From the NCBI RefSeq assembly GCF_902833045.1, contig NZ_CADFDU010000008.1, positions 124,001 through 188,000 on the forward strand: a stretch of DNA of 64,000 nt, in the 5' to 3' direction. A program made the translations under genes and the position numbers. The notes below the pieces were generated by a model. That model searched no databases, had not been told where the DNA came from, and was given only the letters and a program-made list of their open reading frames with translations. Below, piece by piece: positions 9,055-18,774 of the stretch. Position 1 is the first letter of the stretch. Each line of letters opens with the position of its first letter. This DNA comes from Burkholderia sp. BCC0322 (lineage in GTDB: Bacteria; Pseudomonadota; Gammaproteobacteria; Burkholderiales; Burkholderiaceae).

Positions 9055-9870
9055 TCAGGTCTTGTCGCCGATCCGGAAGATGCGCGTGAGCGGCGTCTTC
9101 GTCGTCGGCCCGAACCATGCGTCGTAGATCTGCCCGGCACGGCCGTTTGCCTCGAGCCCCTTCAGCGTATCGTTGACGAAGCCGAGCAGGCGCGTCTCGC
9201 CCTTCGGCACGCCGACGCCCATGTAGTCGTTCGAGATCGTGAACGCCGGGATCTCGTAGTTCTGCTTGTCGGGCACGTTCGCGAGCAGCCCGATCAGTTT
9301 CGGGCCGTCCTGCGTGATCGCCTGCACGTTGCCGGCGCGCAGCGCGGCAAACGCGAACGGCGTGTCGTCATACGCGACGATCGTCGCCTTCGGGAATTTC
9401 TCGCGCAGCGTGATCTCGTTGGTCGTACCCTTGTCGGCGCCGACGCGCAGCGTGTTCAGCTGGTCGGCCGATTTCAGCACGCCCTTCTTCGCGAGAAACT
9501 GCTGGCCCGACGAGAAATACGGAATGCTGAAGTCGACCTGCTTCGCGCGTTCGTCGGTGATCGTGAAGTTCGCGAGCACGAGATCGACCTTGCCGGACGT
9601 CAGGAACGGAATGCGGTTCGCGGGGTTGGTCGGCTGGAGTTGCAGTTTCACGCCGAGCTTGTCGGCAAGCGCCTTCGCATAGTCGACGTCGAGGCCGACG
9701 ATGTGATTGCTTTTACCGTCGACGTAACCGAACGGCGGGTTGCTGTCGAACGTCGCGACGCGCAGCACACCGGCTTTCCTGATGTCGTCGAGACGGTCCG
9801 CATGCGCGACGGTGCCGGCAGCGATGAGCGCAGCCCCGACGAGCCACGTAGCGAGAGTGTGGATTTTCAT
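9055..9870 (-). CDS. Amino-acid ABC transporter periplasmic binding protein (GltI-like)
   Basis: This 271-residue solute-binding protein of family 3 has a cleavable signal peptide (about residues 1-24, ending AHA). The family signature GYVDGKSNHIVGLDVDYAKALAD follows. It should capture a polar amino acid, most likely glutamate, aspartate or a relative, and deliver it to the two permeases encoded downstream. The ATG at 9868-9870 is chosen because the signal peptide begins there; the longer frame upstream has no such signal. It is the first gene of a three-gene leftward operon that lacks the usual ATPase. Confidence 0.9.
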   Translation of the reverse strand: MKIHTLATWLVGAALIAAGTVAHADRLDDIRKAGVLRVATFDSNPPFGYVDGKSNHIVGLDVDYAKALADKLGVKLQLQPTNPANRIPFLTSGKVDLVLANFTITDERAKQVDFSIPYFSSGQQFLAKKGVLKSADQLNTLRVGADKGTTNEITLREKFPKATIVAYDDTPFAFAALRAGNVQAITQDGPKLIGLLANVPDKQNYEIPAFTISNDYMGVGVPKGETRLLGFVNDTLKGLEANGRAGQIYDAWFGPTTKTPLTRIFRIGDKT

Positions 9871-10045
9871 GAGCACGACCTGATTTGTTATGAAGGCCGC
9901 CGCGGATCGCGCGGCAGCCCGGTTCGAAGAACATCGCGACGGAGTGTGTCGTCGCGAAGCCGCTAACGTATCAGCGCGTGCGGCGAATCCGAACCAACAA
10001 ATGGTGCTTTGCTCAGCGGGTTTCGTGATGAGGCGAGCGAGGCGA

Positions 10046-11980
10046 TCAATCGCCGTCGCCGCCCGCTTCCCCTTCCGCGGACGCCGCACACAGGAACTCG
10101 CCTTCGCCAGTGTCCTGCAGGTAATCGAGCGAGCGGTCCATGCTGAGGAACGACAGCGTGCCCGCGGCGCCCAATGCGTAGAGCGTGCGATGGTCCGGCG
10201 CGAAGATCACCTGCGACACGCCGCCCGCCACCGGAAATTCGCCGACGGTGCGGCGGGTCGCCACCTTGATCACGCGCATCGGCGAGCCGTCGTACGTGCT
10301 CACGGCGATCAGCTTGCCGTCGCCGCTGCCGTCAAAACCGTGCGCCGAAGTCTGGCAGACCGGGTAGGTCTTCAGCGGCGCCAGGCTCGCTTGATCCACC
10401 CATTTGACCGACGACGCGCCGTAGAGCCACGTTCCCGCGCCCGGCGCGCCCGGTTCCGCCTGGATGAAGTCCGCATCGAGCGGATACGAGCGAACCGGCT
10501 CGTTCGTCGACGTATCGAACGCGACGATCGTGCCTTTCTGCATGGCGTTGACGTTCAGTTGCTTTCCGTCCGGCGACAGCCACATCGACAGCGGCCGCCC
10601 GAACTCGACGCCCGCCCCGTCGCCATCGCCCAGCTTCAGCGTCGCGACGACCTGCGGCCAGTGCGTGATGCTGACGACGGACACCGTGTCGTCGACGCCG
10701 TTCAACACGTAGAGCCTGTCGTGCGACGCCGATGCGACGATCGCGCGCGGAAACCGGCCGAGCGTCGCGCTGTCGACGATCTTGCCACTCGCCAGATCGA
10801 TGCGCACGACGCTGTTCTCGCGCATCGACGTCACGTACGCATAGCGCTCGTCCGGGCTGACCACGACCCCGCTTGCGCCGCGGCCGCGGCACATGTTGCT
10901 CGGACAACCGTCGAGCCCCGTCTTGAACGGCTCCCCGGGAATCGTGCGGATCACCGCGCGCTTGTCGACGTCGACGACGACGAGCGCGTTCGCGTCGTTG
11001 TCGGTGATGTACAGGCGCTTGCCCGACGCGCCCATCACCATCGCATAGGTGCCCTTGCCGACCGGAACGACGGTCCCCGCGGCCAGCTCGGCCGACACGG
11101 GTGCGGCGCGATGCTGCTCGTCGTCGCGAATCTGTGCGGCGATCGTATCCGCGTCGCGCTTCGCCTGCTGCCGCGCGTCGTCCTGCGCGCGCTCGCGGTC
11201 TACGGCCGTGCGCAGCGCCTGCAGCTCGGCGCTGCCCGCGCGCTGCGCCGCGAAAAACATCGCGCCGCTGCCCAGCACCGCCAGCGCAACCGGCAGGACC
11301 GCGCCGCGCAACGACGCGCCCGAAGGACGAAAACCGTACAGTATCCAGCCGACGACAAAACCCGTGACGACGCCACCCAGATGCGCAGCCTGGTCGATAC
11401 CGGAAATGAAGAACCCCGATACCAGGTTGATGGCGATCACCTGGGCCACCGCGCCGAGATTGATGACGACGCGCGCATCGCGGCCGCTGTCCGTGCGTCG
11501 GTGCAACGCGAACGCGGCGGCCGCGCCGGCCAGCCCCATCAGCGCGCCCGACGCGCCGACGCTGACGACCGGGCGGATGCCGCTCGTCGGCACCACGATG
11601 CCGAACGCGACCTGCATTGTGCTGACCTCGTGGTACCCGGACCAGAGCGCGCTCAGCAGCGAACCGCCGAGCGCCGACAGCAGGTACACGATGCCGAACC
11701 GCAGCGAGCCGCCCGCGCGCTCGAGCACGGTGCCGAGCACGATCAGCATGTAGAGGTTCAGCGCCAGATGCTGCCAGCCGCCGTGCAGGAACGCGCTGGT
11801 CAGCAGGCGCCACGGTTGCCCGGTCAGCGTATACGGCGCGAAGTTGGCGCCCCAGTCGAGCAGCAGGCTGTTCGGCAGCGCACCGTACGATGCCTGCCGC
11901 CACATCAGCAGGAAGACGGCGAGGTTGACGACGGCCAGCAGGATCGTCAGGCCCGGAATGGATGATCGTTGTTCTTTCAT
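10046..11980 (-). CDS. Rhomboid intramembrane serine protease fused to a beta-propeller (YVTN/YncE-like) domain
   Basis: The 644-residue protein joins two parts. Residues 1-220 form a six-helix rhomboid protease: the HxxxN motif HGGWQHLALN (66-75), the catalytic serine in GASG (S144) and the catalytic histidine in AAHLGG (H200) are all present. After one more membrane segment (about 228-245) and a charged linker (about 245-290) comes a domain of about 350 residues with repeated blades such as GKRLYITDNDANALVVVDVD and DERYAYVTSMRENSVVRIDL, resembling YVTN/NHL beta-propellers. The propeller probably lies outside the membrane and may bind substrates or partners. The start at 11978-11980 begins just before the first helix. 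It has its own intergenic gaps and looks monocistronic. The physiological substrate is unknown. Confidence 0.85.
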   Translation of the reverse strand: MKEQRSSIPGLTILLAVVNLAVFLLMWRQASYGALPNSLLLDWGANFAPYTLTGQPWRLLTSAFLHGGWQHLALNLYMLIVLGTVLERAGGSLRFGIVYLLSALGGSLLSALWSGYHEVSTMQVAFGIVVPTSGIRPVVSVGASGALMGLAGAAAAFALHRRTDSGRDARVVINLGAVAQVIAINLVSGFFISGIDQAAHLGGVVTGFVVGWILYGFRPSGASLRGAVLPVALAVLGSGAMFFAAQRAGSAELQALRTAVDRERAQDDARQQAKRDADTIAAQIRDDEQHRAAPVSAELAAGTVVPVGKGTYAMVMGASGKRLYITDNDANALVVVDVDKRAVIRTIPGEPFKTGLDGCPSNMCRGRGASGVVVSPDERYAYVTSMRENSVVRIDLASGKIVDSATLGRFPRAIVASASHDRLYVLNGVDDTVSVVSITHWPQVVATLKLGDGDGAGVEFGRPLSMWLSPDGKQLNVNAMQKGTIVAFDTSTNEPVRSYPLDADFIQAEPGAPGAGTWLYGASSVKWVDQASLAPLKTYPVCQTSAHGFDGSGDGKLIAVSTYDGSPMRVIKVATRRTVGEFPVAGGVSQVIFAPDHRTLYALGAAGTLSFLSMDRSLDYLQDTGEGEFLCAASAEGEAGGDGD

Positions 11981-12059
11981 GGATATTTTTTTCAATCGTC
12001 GATGGCGCCTGGAACCGGCGCTGCCGATTGTATATCCCGGACACGCAAACGACCGGGAC

Positions 12060-12089
12060 AAAAAAACGCCCGCTGCAGGCAGCGGGCGT
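12060..12089 (-). terminator. Intrinsic terminator downstream of the kgtP-like gene
   Basis: ACGCCCGCTGC (12066-12076) pairs perfectly with GCAGCGGGCGT (12079-12089). On the minus strand the stem is followed by seven T. It ends leftward transcription from the MFS transporter gene, about 145 bp after its stop. Confidence 0.85.
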
Positions 12090-12234
12090 GAATCCCAGTC
12101 AAGGAGGTGTCACACGAACTACGGAATCAGGTTAAGCGGCGCACCCGCCGCCGGCAACGAATCGATTTCGATATCGTTATCGCGCGCGGCGCGATGAGCT
12201 TGCACTCGAGCGTGTCATTGCCGCGCGCAATCGA

Positions 12235-13539
12235 TCACGGCTCGTGACGCAGATACCCTTCCTTGCTCGGATCGCGCATCCGCCACGACACGATCAGCGA
12301 GATCGCGCACAGCACGGTCACGTACCAGTAGAAGGTTTCCTCGCTGCCGACCGACTTGAACCACAACGCGACGTACTCGGCCGAACCGCCGAAGATCGCG
12401 TTCGCGACCGCGTACGACAGGCCGACGCCCATCGCGCGCACTTCCGGCGGGAACATCTCGGCCTTGATCAGGCCGCTGATCGACGTGTAGAAGCTGACGA
12501 TCGCGAGCGCGACGGTGATCAGCACGAATGCGGCCACCGGGCTCGTCACGTCCTTCAGCGCATGCATCAGCGGCACCGTGCCGATCACCGCGAACGAACC
12601 GAACAGGATCATCGACGTGCGGCGGCCGATCTTGTCGGACAGCGCACCGAACACCGGCTGCATCAGCATGTAGACGAGCAGCGCGACGGTCATCACGTTG
12701 CTGGCCGTCTTCGCATGCATGCCGGCCGTGTTGACGAGGTACTTCTGCATGTACGTCGTGAACGTGTAGAAGATCAGCGAGCCGCCGGCCGTGAAGCCGA
12801 CCACCGTGAAGAACGCGCCCTTGTGCTGCCACACGCCCCGGATCGTGCCCGCGTTTTTCTTGTCGCGCGACGCGCTCGTCGACGTTTCGTCGAGCGACTT
12901 GCGCAGGTACAGCGAGATCAGCGCGGCCGCCGCGCCGACCACGAACGGAATGCGCCAGCCCCACGCCTTCAGTTCGTCGGCCGACAGCGTCTGCTGCAGG
13001 ATCACGAGCACGAGCAGTGCGCACAGCTGGCCGCCGATCAGCGTCACGTACTGGAACGACGCGAAGAAGCCGCGGCGGCCCTTCAGCGCCACCTCGCTCA
13101 TGTAGGTCGCGCTCGTGCCGTATTCGCCGCCCACCGACAGCCCCTGGAACAGCCGCGCGACCAGCAGCAGCGCCGGCGCGAGCGCGCCGATCTGCGCATA
13201 GGTCGGCAGTACCGCGATCACGAGCGAGCCACCGCACATCATCAGCACGGAGATCATCATCGCGTTGCGGCGGCCGTGGCGGTCGGCGATGCGGCCGAAC
13301 AGCCAGCCGCCGATCGGACGCATCAGGAAGCCGGCCGCGAACACGCCGGCCGTATTCAGCAGCTGCGTCGTCGCGTTGCCGCTCGGGAAGAACGCCGGCG
13401 CGAAGTACAGCGCGCAGAACGAGTAGATGTAGAAGTCGAACCACTCGACGAGGTTGCCCGACGAGGCGCCGACGATGGCGAACACACGCCGCCGGGTGTC
13501 GTGCGCGGACAGCGCGGCTTGGTCGGTCTGGACGTCCAT
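12235..13539 (-). CDS. kgtP: MFS metabolite:H+ symporter, alpha-ketoglutarate permease (KgtP)-like
   Basis: This 434-residue inner-membrane transporter of the MHS branch of the major facilitator superfamily has twelve predicted helices. MHS signatures are visible: the N-terminal [14 protein letters not shown], the loop 2-3 motif [13 protein letters not shown], and [20 protein letters not shown]. These match KgtP/ProP/ShiA-type carriers, and the sequence reads closest to alpha-ketoglutarate permease. It should import a dicarboxylate with protons. It is monocistronic with a strong terminator downstream. The substrate within the MHS group is an inference. Confidence 0.85.
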   Translation of the reverse strand: MDVQTDQAALSAHDTRRRVFAIVGASSGNLVEWFDFYIYSFCALYFAPAFFPSGNATTQLLNTAGVFAAGFLMRPIGGWLFGRIADRHGRRNAMMISVLMMCGGSLVIAVLPTYAQIGALAPALLLVARLFQGLSVGGEYGTSATYMSEVALKGRRGFFASFQYVTLIGGQLCALLVLVILQQTLSADELKAWGWRIPFVVGAAAALISLYLRKSLDETSTSASRDKKNAGTIRGVWQHKGAFFTVVGFTAGGSLIFYTFTTYMQKYLVNTAGMHAKTASNVMTVALLVYMLMQPVFGALSDKIGRRTSMILFGSFAVIGTVPLMHALKDVTSPVAAFVLITVALAIVSFYTSISGLIKAEMFPPEVRAMGVGLSYAVANAIFGGSAEYVALWFKSVGSEETFYWYVTVLCAISLIVSWRMRDPSKEGYLRHEP

Positions 13540-13727
13540 GGATGGGTCAGTTCCTTATAGTGCTTTCTGGGCGAGGCGGCGCGGGCCGCCGCGGGCCGCC
13601 GCGTGCGGTCGCATGTGGCACCGGTTCCGGCGCACGACGCTACCGGATTTTAGCGAAATGTAAAGTAACAGGCTCTCCGGGTTCGTCCGGATGTAGAAAA
13701 TTTTTCTCCCGCCATGCGTTCGTCATA

Positions 13728-13754
13728 TGAAAACGCCAGCCCACAGGCTGGCGT
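13728..13754 (-). terminator. Terminator of the prkA-yeaH-spoVR operon
   Basis: ACGCCAGCC (13733-13741) and GGCTGGCGT (13746-13754) form a perfect 9-bp stem with a CACA loop, followed on the minus strand by TTTTCATAT. It lies 28 bp after the spoVR stop. Confidence 0.8.
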
Positions 13755-13781
13755 CCGATGCAAACTCTCTGCAGGCGAGGC

Positions 13782-15305
13782 TCAGATCCGCACCTCCGGC
13801 GGCACGTAGCGGCACTCGTAGCGCTTGCGCACGGTGCCGGCCTCGTCGACGCTTTCCAGGAACACGTCGAACTGCCACAGCCGCGCCATGTGCTTGAGCA
13901 CCTCGTCGCTGTCGTTCGACAGGTGGCGGTTGTCGGTCATGAAGTGGCGCAGCGTGAGGCTGCGGTCGCCGCGCGTGTTCACCGCCCACACCTGGATGTT
14001 CGGCTCGCGGTGATGGATGTCGTACTGCCTCGACAGCGCCTGCCGCACGTACTGGTAGCCTGAATCGTCGTGGATCGCCGACACCTCGAGCGAATCGCGC
14101 ATGTCGTCGTCAAGCACCGAGAAGAGCCGCATGTCGCGGATCAGGCTCGGCGACAGGTACTGCGCGATGAAGCTCTCGTCCTTGAAGTTGCGCATCGCGT
14201 AGTGCATCGCCGGCAGCCACGGGGTGCCTGCGATCTCCGGAAACCACTTGTAGTCTTCCTCCGTCGGCGCCTCGCAGATTCGCCGGATGTCGCTCATCAT
14301 CGAGAAACCGAGCGCATACGGGTTGATCCCGCTGTAGTACGGCTTCGTGACGGGCGGCTGGTAGACCACGTTGCTGTGCGAGTGCAGGAACTCCATCATG
14401 AAGCCGTCTTCCAGCTTCCCCTGGTTGTATAGCGTGTTCAGCAGCGTGTAGTGCCAGAACGTCGCCCAGCCTTCGTTCATCACCTGCGTCTGCCGCTGCG
14501 GGTAGAAATACTGGCCGATCTTGCGCACGATGCGGATCACTTCCCGTTCCCACGGTTCGAGCAACGGCGCGTTCTTCTCCGCGAAATACAGCAGGTTCTC
14601 CTGCGGCTCGGGCGGATAGCGGTCTTCCTGCTCCTCCATCAGCTCGGGCTTCTTGCCCGGCAGCGTGCGCCACAGTTCGTTCACCTGCGACTGCAGGTAC
14701 GCCTCGCGTTCGCGCCGCAGCGCGGCTTCCTTCGACAGCGAAGGCTTCTGCGGCCGCTTGTAGCGGTCGACGCCGTAGTTCATCAGCGCATGGCACGAAT
14801 CGAGCAGTTCCTCCACGCGATCGAGGCCGTAGCGCTCCTCGCATTCCGCGACGTAGTTCTTCGCGTACACGAGATAGTCGATGATCGCGTGCGCGTCGGT
14901 CCACAACCGGAACAGGTAGTTGCCCTTGAAGAACGAGTTGTGTCCGTACGCCGCGTGCGCGATGACGAGCGCCTGCATCGTCATCGTGTTCTCTTCCATC
15001 AGGTACGCGATGCACGGGTTCGAGTTGATGACGATTTCGTACGCGAGCCCCATCTGGCCGCGACGGTAGCTCTTCTCGGTCGACAGGAAGTGCTTGCCGA
15101 ACGACCAGTGACGGTAGTTGACGGGCATCCCGACCGACGCATACGCGTCCATCATCTGCTCGGCGCTGATCAGTTCGAGCTGGATCGGGTAGATGTCGAG
15201 CTCGTATTGTTCGGCGACCTGCGAAATGTGCGTGTCGTATTCCTCAAGCAGTTCGAACGTCCAGTCGGACGGGCACGGCAGCGGCTTGCGTTCGGCAACG
15301 TTCAT
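13782..15305 (-). CDS. SpoVR family protein (YcgB-like)
   Basis: This 507-residue cytoplasmic protein belongs to the SpoVR/YcgB family, whose molecular role is unknown; in Bacillus the namesake affects spore cortex. Conserved family blocks are clear, for example SFGKHFLSTEKSYRRGQMGLAY-like and MNEGWATFWHYTLLNTLY. The chosen ATG (15303-15305) has a strong AAGGAAG site at good spacing and gives the family length (E. coli YcgB is about 510 residues). An in-frame ATG at 15459-15461 overlaps the yeaH stop (ATGA) and would add 52 Pro/Gln/Gly-rich residues; both starts may be used. It is last in a prkA-yeaH-spoVR operon, a combination widespread in proteobacteria and tied to stationary phase and nitrogen stress. 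Confidence 0.9.
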   Translation of the reverse strand: MNVAERKPLPCPSDWTFELLEEYDTHISQVAEQYELDIYPIQLELISAEQMMDAYASVGMPVNYRHWSFGKHFLSTEKSYRRGQMGLAYEIVINSNPCIAYLMEENTMTMQALVIAHAAYGHNSFFKGNYLFRLWTDAHAIIDYLVYAKNYVAECEERYGLDRVEELLDSCHALMNYGVDRYKRPQKPSLSKEAALRREREAYLQSQVNELWRTLPGKKPELMEEQEDRYPPEPQENLLYFAEKNAPLLEPWEREVIRIVRKIGQYFYPQRQTQVMNEGWATFWHYTLLNTLYNQGKLEDGFMMEFLHSHSNVVYQPPVTKPYYSGINPYALGFSMMSDIRRICEAPTEEDYKWFPEIAGTPWLPAMHYAMRNFKDESFIAQYLSPSLIRDMRLFSVLDDDMRDSLEVSAIHDDSGYQYVRQALSRQYDIHHREPNIQVWAVNTRGDRSLTLRHFMTDNRHLSNDSDEVLKHMARLWQFDVFLESVDEAGTVRKRYECRYVPPEVRI

Positions 15306-15457
15306 ACGCGCTTCCTTTTGCCCTGGGCCGGGCAAGTCGGCGGCCGGCGGCGGCGGTTCGGCCTGCCCGCGTTGCTGCGATGCGGCAGGGCCGGCCGTGT
15401 CGTCGCCGGAAGGGCGCGGCGCATAGCCGCGCGACTCGTTGTGCAGATGGCGGGTCG

Positions 15458-16726
15458 TCATGACATTTCCACCTGCTTTTCGAACAATTCGCGAAACACC
15501 GGGTAAATGTCGGCAGCCGATTCCACTTTTTTCATCGCGAGATGCGGCTGCGACAGGGCCAGTTGCGCGTACTCCAGCCACAGGTTCTGCTCTTCCGGCG
15601 CGACCTGGATATACGCGAAGTAACGCGTCTTCGTGAGAATATCCTCTTCCAGGATTTTGCGACACTTGGGCGAATCGTCGGTCCAGTTGTCGCCGTCGGA
15701 TGCCTGCGCGCCGTAGATGTTCCACTCGGTCGGCGAGTAGCGCTCGTTCATCACCTTGCGCATCAGCTCGAGCGCGCTCGACACCACCGTGCCGCCGCTC
15801 TCGGTCGAATGGAAGAAGGTGTCCTCGTCGACCTCCTCGGCACGCGTGTGGTGACGGATGAACACGACCTCGATACGCTCGTAGTTCCGTTTGAGGAACA
15901 GGTAAAGCAGGATGAAGAAGCGCTTCGACAGATCCTTGCGCTGCTCGTCCATCGAACCCGACACGTCCATCAGGCAGAACATCACGGCCTGGCTCGACGG
16001 CTGCGGCTGCTTCACGCGGTTGATGTAGCGCAGGTCGAACGGATCGATGAACGGAATCCGCCAGATGCGCCCCTTCAGGTGATGGATCTCGGCCTCGAGC
16101 ACCGCGATCTCCGCGCGCCGGTCTTCCGGATCGCTCTTCATCGCCTCCAGCTGCGCTTCGAGTTCGCGCAGCTCGTTGACGAGCGGCGAGCCGAGCGCGA
16201 TGCGACGCCCGAGCGCACTGCGCAGCGACCGCACGACATCGATGTTGTTCGGCGTGCCTTCCGCCGACCAGCCCGCGCGCACGTTCTTCCAGCTCGGCAC
16301 CGTCAGCAGGTGCGTCTTGACGAGGCGCGGCAGTTCGAGATCGTCGAAGAAGTACTGCATGAACTCGTCGCGCGACAACTCGAACACGAAGTCGTCCTGC
16401 CCTTCGCCCTCGTTGCTCGCCTGACTGCCCCCGCCGCCCGAGCCACCCTGCGGACGCGGGATCTTGTCGCCGCGCACGTAGTCCTCGTTGCCGGGGTGCA
16501 CGTATTCACGACGCCCGCCAGGCGCGTGCCGAAAATTCGGCTCCGCGATGTCCTTGCGCGGGATCGTGATGCTCTGCGTGCTCTGGATATCCTTGATGCT
16601 ACGGTCGCGCACCGCGTCCGACACGGCGCGACGAATGTAGTTCTTGACGCGACGCAAAAAGCGTTCGCGGTTGGCGATACTCTTGTTCTTGCCGGCCAGC
16701 CTGCGGTCGATGATTTGATGAAGCAC
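15458..16726 (-). CDS. yeaH: YeaH/YhbH family protein (DUF444), VWA-like
   Basis: This 422-residue cytoplasmic protein of the DUF444 family is the usual partner of PrkA. It has a basic N-terminus, a Gly/Ser-rich linker (about 92-108), a Glu/Arg-rich coiled segment (about 183-220), and a von Willebrand A-like domain. The domain's metal-site motif DVSGSMDE is at 254-261. In E. coli, YeaH works with the kinase YeaG; its biochemical task is not settled. It is encoded 125 bp downstream of prkA, past a 13-bp hairpin, and its stop overlaps an alternative spoVR start by 4 bp. Confidence 0.93.
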   Translation of the reverse strand: MLHQIIDRRLAGKNKSIANRERFLRRVKNYIRRAVSDAVRDRSIKDIQSTQSITIPRKDIAEPNFRHAPGGRREYVHPGNEDYVRGDKIPRPQGGSGGGGSQASNEGEGQDDFVFELSRDEFMQYFFDDLELPRLVKTHLLTVPSWKNVRAGWSAEGTPNNIDVVRSLRSALGRRIALGSPLVNELRELEAQLEAMKSDPEDRRAEIAVLEAEIHHLKGRIWRIPFIDPFDLRYINRVKQPQPSSQAVMFCLMDVSGSMDEQRKDLSKRFFILLYLFLKRNYERIEVVFIRHHTRAEEVDEDTFFHSTESGGTVVSSALELMRKVMNERYSPTEWNIYGAQASDGDNWTDDSPKCRKILEEDILTKTRYFAYIQVAPEEQNLWLEYAQLALSQPHLAMKKVESAADIYPVFRELFEKQVEMS

Positions 16727-16809
16727 TCCCGGTCTCCCGCTCGAAAGTCGATATGCCGGGACGCTCGCCGCACATGCCGTCTCCCGTCATGCCGGCGGCG
16801 TCTCTGAAA

Positions 16810-16838
16810 GCGCCCGTACGGCGACGCCGTACGGGCGC
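16810..16838 (-). promoter_or_regulatory. Intercistronic hairpin between prkA and yeaH
   Basis: GCGCCCGTACGGC (16810-16822) pairs perfectly with GCCGTACGGGCGC (16826-16838) around a 3-base loop. Only TTTC follows on the minus strand, so it is a weak terminator at best. It more likely sets relative expression, or protects the 3' end of the prkA message from degradation. Confidence 0.65.
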
Positions 16839-16851
16839 GGTACCGCGCGCG

Positions 16852-18774
16852 TCATGACGACTTGCGCACGCGCAGGTACCAGTCGCAAAGCAGCCTCACC
16901 TGCTTCGGCGTATAGCCCTTCGCGACCATCCGGTTCACAAAGTCCTCATGCTTGCGCTGCTCCTCCGCCGAACCCTTGGCGTTGAACGAAATCACCGGCA
17001 ACAGTTCCTCGGTGTTCGAGAACATCTTCTTCTCGATCACGACGCGCAACTTCTCGTAGCTCGTCCACACGGGGTTCTTGCCGGCATTCGCCGCCCGTGC
17101 ACGCAACACGAAGTTCACGATCTCGTTGCGGTAATCCTTCGGATTACTGATGCCGGCCGGCTTCTCGATCTTCTCCAGCTCCGCGTTCAGCGCGGCGCGG
17201 TCGAAGCTCTCGCCCGTGTCGTGATCGCGGAATTCCTGGTCCTGGATCCAGAAGTCCGCATACGTGACGTAGCGGTCGAAGATGTTCTGGCCATACTCCG
17301 AATACGACTCGAGGTAGGCTGTCTGGATCTCCTTGCCGATGAATTCCGCGTAGCGCGACGCGAGCACGTCCTTCACGAAGGACAGGTACTTCTGCTCGGT
17401 TTCCGGCGGGAACTGCTCGCGTTCGATCTGCTGTTCGAGCACGTACATCAGGTGCACGGGGTTGGCCGCAACCTCGCTCGAATCGAAGTTGAACACGCGC
17501 GACAGGATCTTGAACGCGAAGCGCGTCGACACGCCCGTCATCCCTTCGTCCACGCCTGCGTAATCGCGGTATTCCTGGTACGACTTCGCCTTCGGATCGG
17601 TGTCCTTGAGGTTCTCGCCGTCATACACCTGCATCTTCGAGAACAGGCTCGAATTCTCCGGCTCGTGCAGGCGAGACAGCACCGAGAACTGCGACATCAT
17701 CTTCAGCGTGCCCGGCGCGCAGACGGCCTCGGCCAGCGACGAGTTGCGGATCAGCTTCTCGTAGATCTTGGTCTCTTCCGAGACGCGCAGGCAGTACGGC
17801 ACCTTCACGACGAAGATCCGGTCGAGCAGTGCCTCGTTGTTGCGGTTGTTGCGGAACGCCTTCCACTCCGACTCGTTCGAGTGCGCGAGGATGATCCCGT
17901 CGAACGGAATCGCGCCGAAGCCCTCGGTACCCTTGAAGTTGCCTTCCTGGGTGGCGGTGAGCAGCGGGTGCAACACCTTGATCGGCGCCTTGAACATTTC
18001 GACGAACTCGAGCAGGCCCTGGTTCGCCAGGCACAGGCCTCCCGAGTAGCTGTACGCGTCGGCGTCGTCCTGCGCGTACTGTTCGAGCTTGCGGATATCG
18101 ACCTTGCCGACCAGCGACGAGATGTCCTGGTTGTTCTCGTCACCCGGCTCCGTCTTCGCGATGCCGACCTGCCGCAGGATCGACGGATAGCGGCGCACCA
18201 CGCGGAACTGGCGGATGTCGCCGTTGTATTCGTGCAGCCGCTTGACGGCCCACGGACTCAGGATGTTCTTCAGGTAGCGGCGCGGAATGCCGTACTGTTC
18301 CTCGAGGATCGGGCCGTCTTCGTCGTAGTCGAACAGCCCGAGCGGCGATTCGTTGACGGGCGAACCCTTCAGCGAATAGAACGGCACGCGCTCCATCAGT
18401 TGCTTCAGACGCTCGGCGATCGACGACTTGCCGCCGCCCACCGGGCCAAGCAGATAGAGGATCTGCTTCTTCTCTTCGAGCCCTTGCGCAGCGTGGCGGA
18501 AATAGGCGACCACCTGCTCGATCACCTCCTCCATTCCGTAGAACTCACGGAACGCGGGATAGACCTTGATGACCTTGTTCGCAAAGATCCGCGACAGGCG
18601 CGGATCGTTGCGGGTATCGACATGTTCAGGTTCCCCGATTGCTGCCAGCATGCGTTCACCAGCCGTCGCGTACGCGGATGGATCGTTCTTGCAGAGCGCG
18701 AGATACTCCTCCAGCGAGAGCTCTTCCTCTCGCGTTTTTTCGAAGCGGTTCGCGAAGCTGCTGTAAATATCCAT
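16852..18774 (-). CDS. prkA: PrkA family serine protein kinase (YeaG-like)
   Basis: This 640-residue cytoplasmic AAA+ type protein of the PrkA/YeaG family is full length (E. coli YeaG is 644). An N-terminal AAA+ domain carries the P-loop GPVGGGKSS (110-118) and a Walker B-like FDGIILAHSNESEW. The C-terminal PrkA domain follows. The family is reported to have serine kinase and, in some members, protease-like activity in stationary phase and stress. The start has the strong site AGGGAGGT upstream. It is first in the prkA-yeaH-spoVR operon, after a long AT-rich leader. Confidence 0.94.
   Translation of the reverse strand: MDIYSSFANRFEKTREEELSLEEYLALCKNDPSAYATAGERMLAAIGEPEHVDTRNDPRLSRIFANKVIKVYPAFREFYGMEEVIEQVVAYFRHAAQGLEEKKQILYLLGPVGGGKSSIAERLKQLMERVPFYSLKGSPVNESPLGLFDYDEDGPILEEQYGIPRRYLKNILSPWAVKRLHEYNGDIRQFRVVRRYPSILRQVGIAKTEPGDENNQDISSLVGKVDIRKLEQYAQDDADAYSYSGGLCLANQGLLEFVEMFKAPIKVLHPLLTATQEGNFKGTEGFGAIPFDGIILAHSNESEWKAFRNNRNNEALLDRIFVVKVPYCLRVSEETKIYEKLIRNSSLAEAVCAPGTLKMMSQFSVLSRLHEPENSSLFSKMQVYDGENLKDTDPKAKSYQEYRDYAGVDEGMTGVSTRFAFKILSRVFNFDSSEVAANPVHLMYVLEQQIEREQFPPETEQKYLSFVKDVLASRYAEFIGKEIQTAYLESYSEYGQNIFDRYVTYADFWIQDQEFRDHDTGESFDRAALNAELEKIEKPAGISNPKDYRNEIVNFVLRARAANAGKNPVWTSYEKLRVVIEKKMFSNTEELLPVISFNAKGSAEEQRKHEDFVNRMVAKGYTPKQVRLLCDWYLRVRKSS

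Noticed and set aside
10332-12044. A 570-codon frame in the same strand as the rhomboid gene
   Set aside because: Out of frame with the conserved rhomboid motifs and composed of Arg/Gly/Ala; a shadow.
12119-12205. A 28-codon leftward GTG-start frame between the kgtP-like gene and its terminator
   Set aside because: Some gene-like codon use, but no ribosome-binding site and no recognisable family; too short to support.
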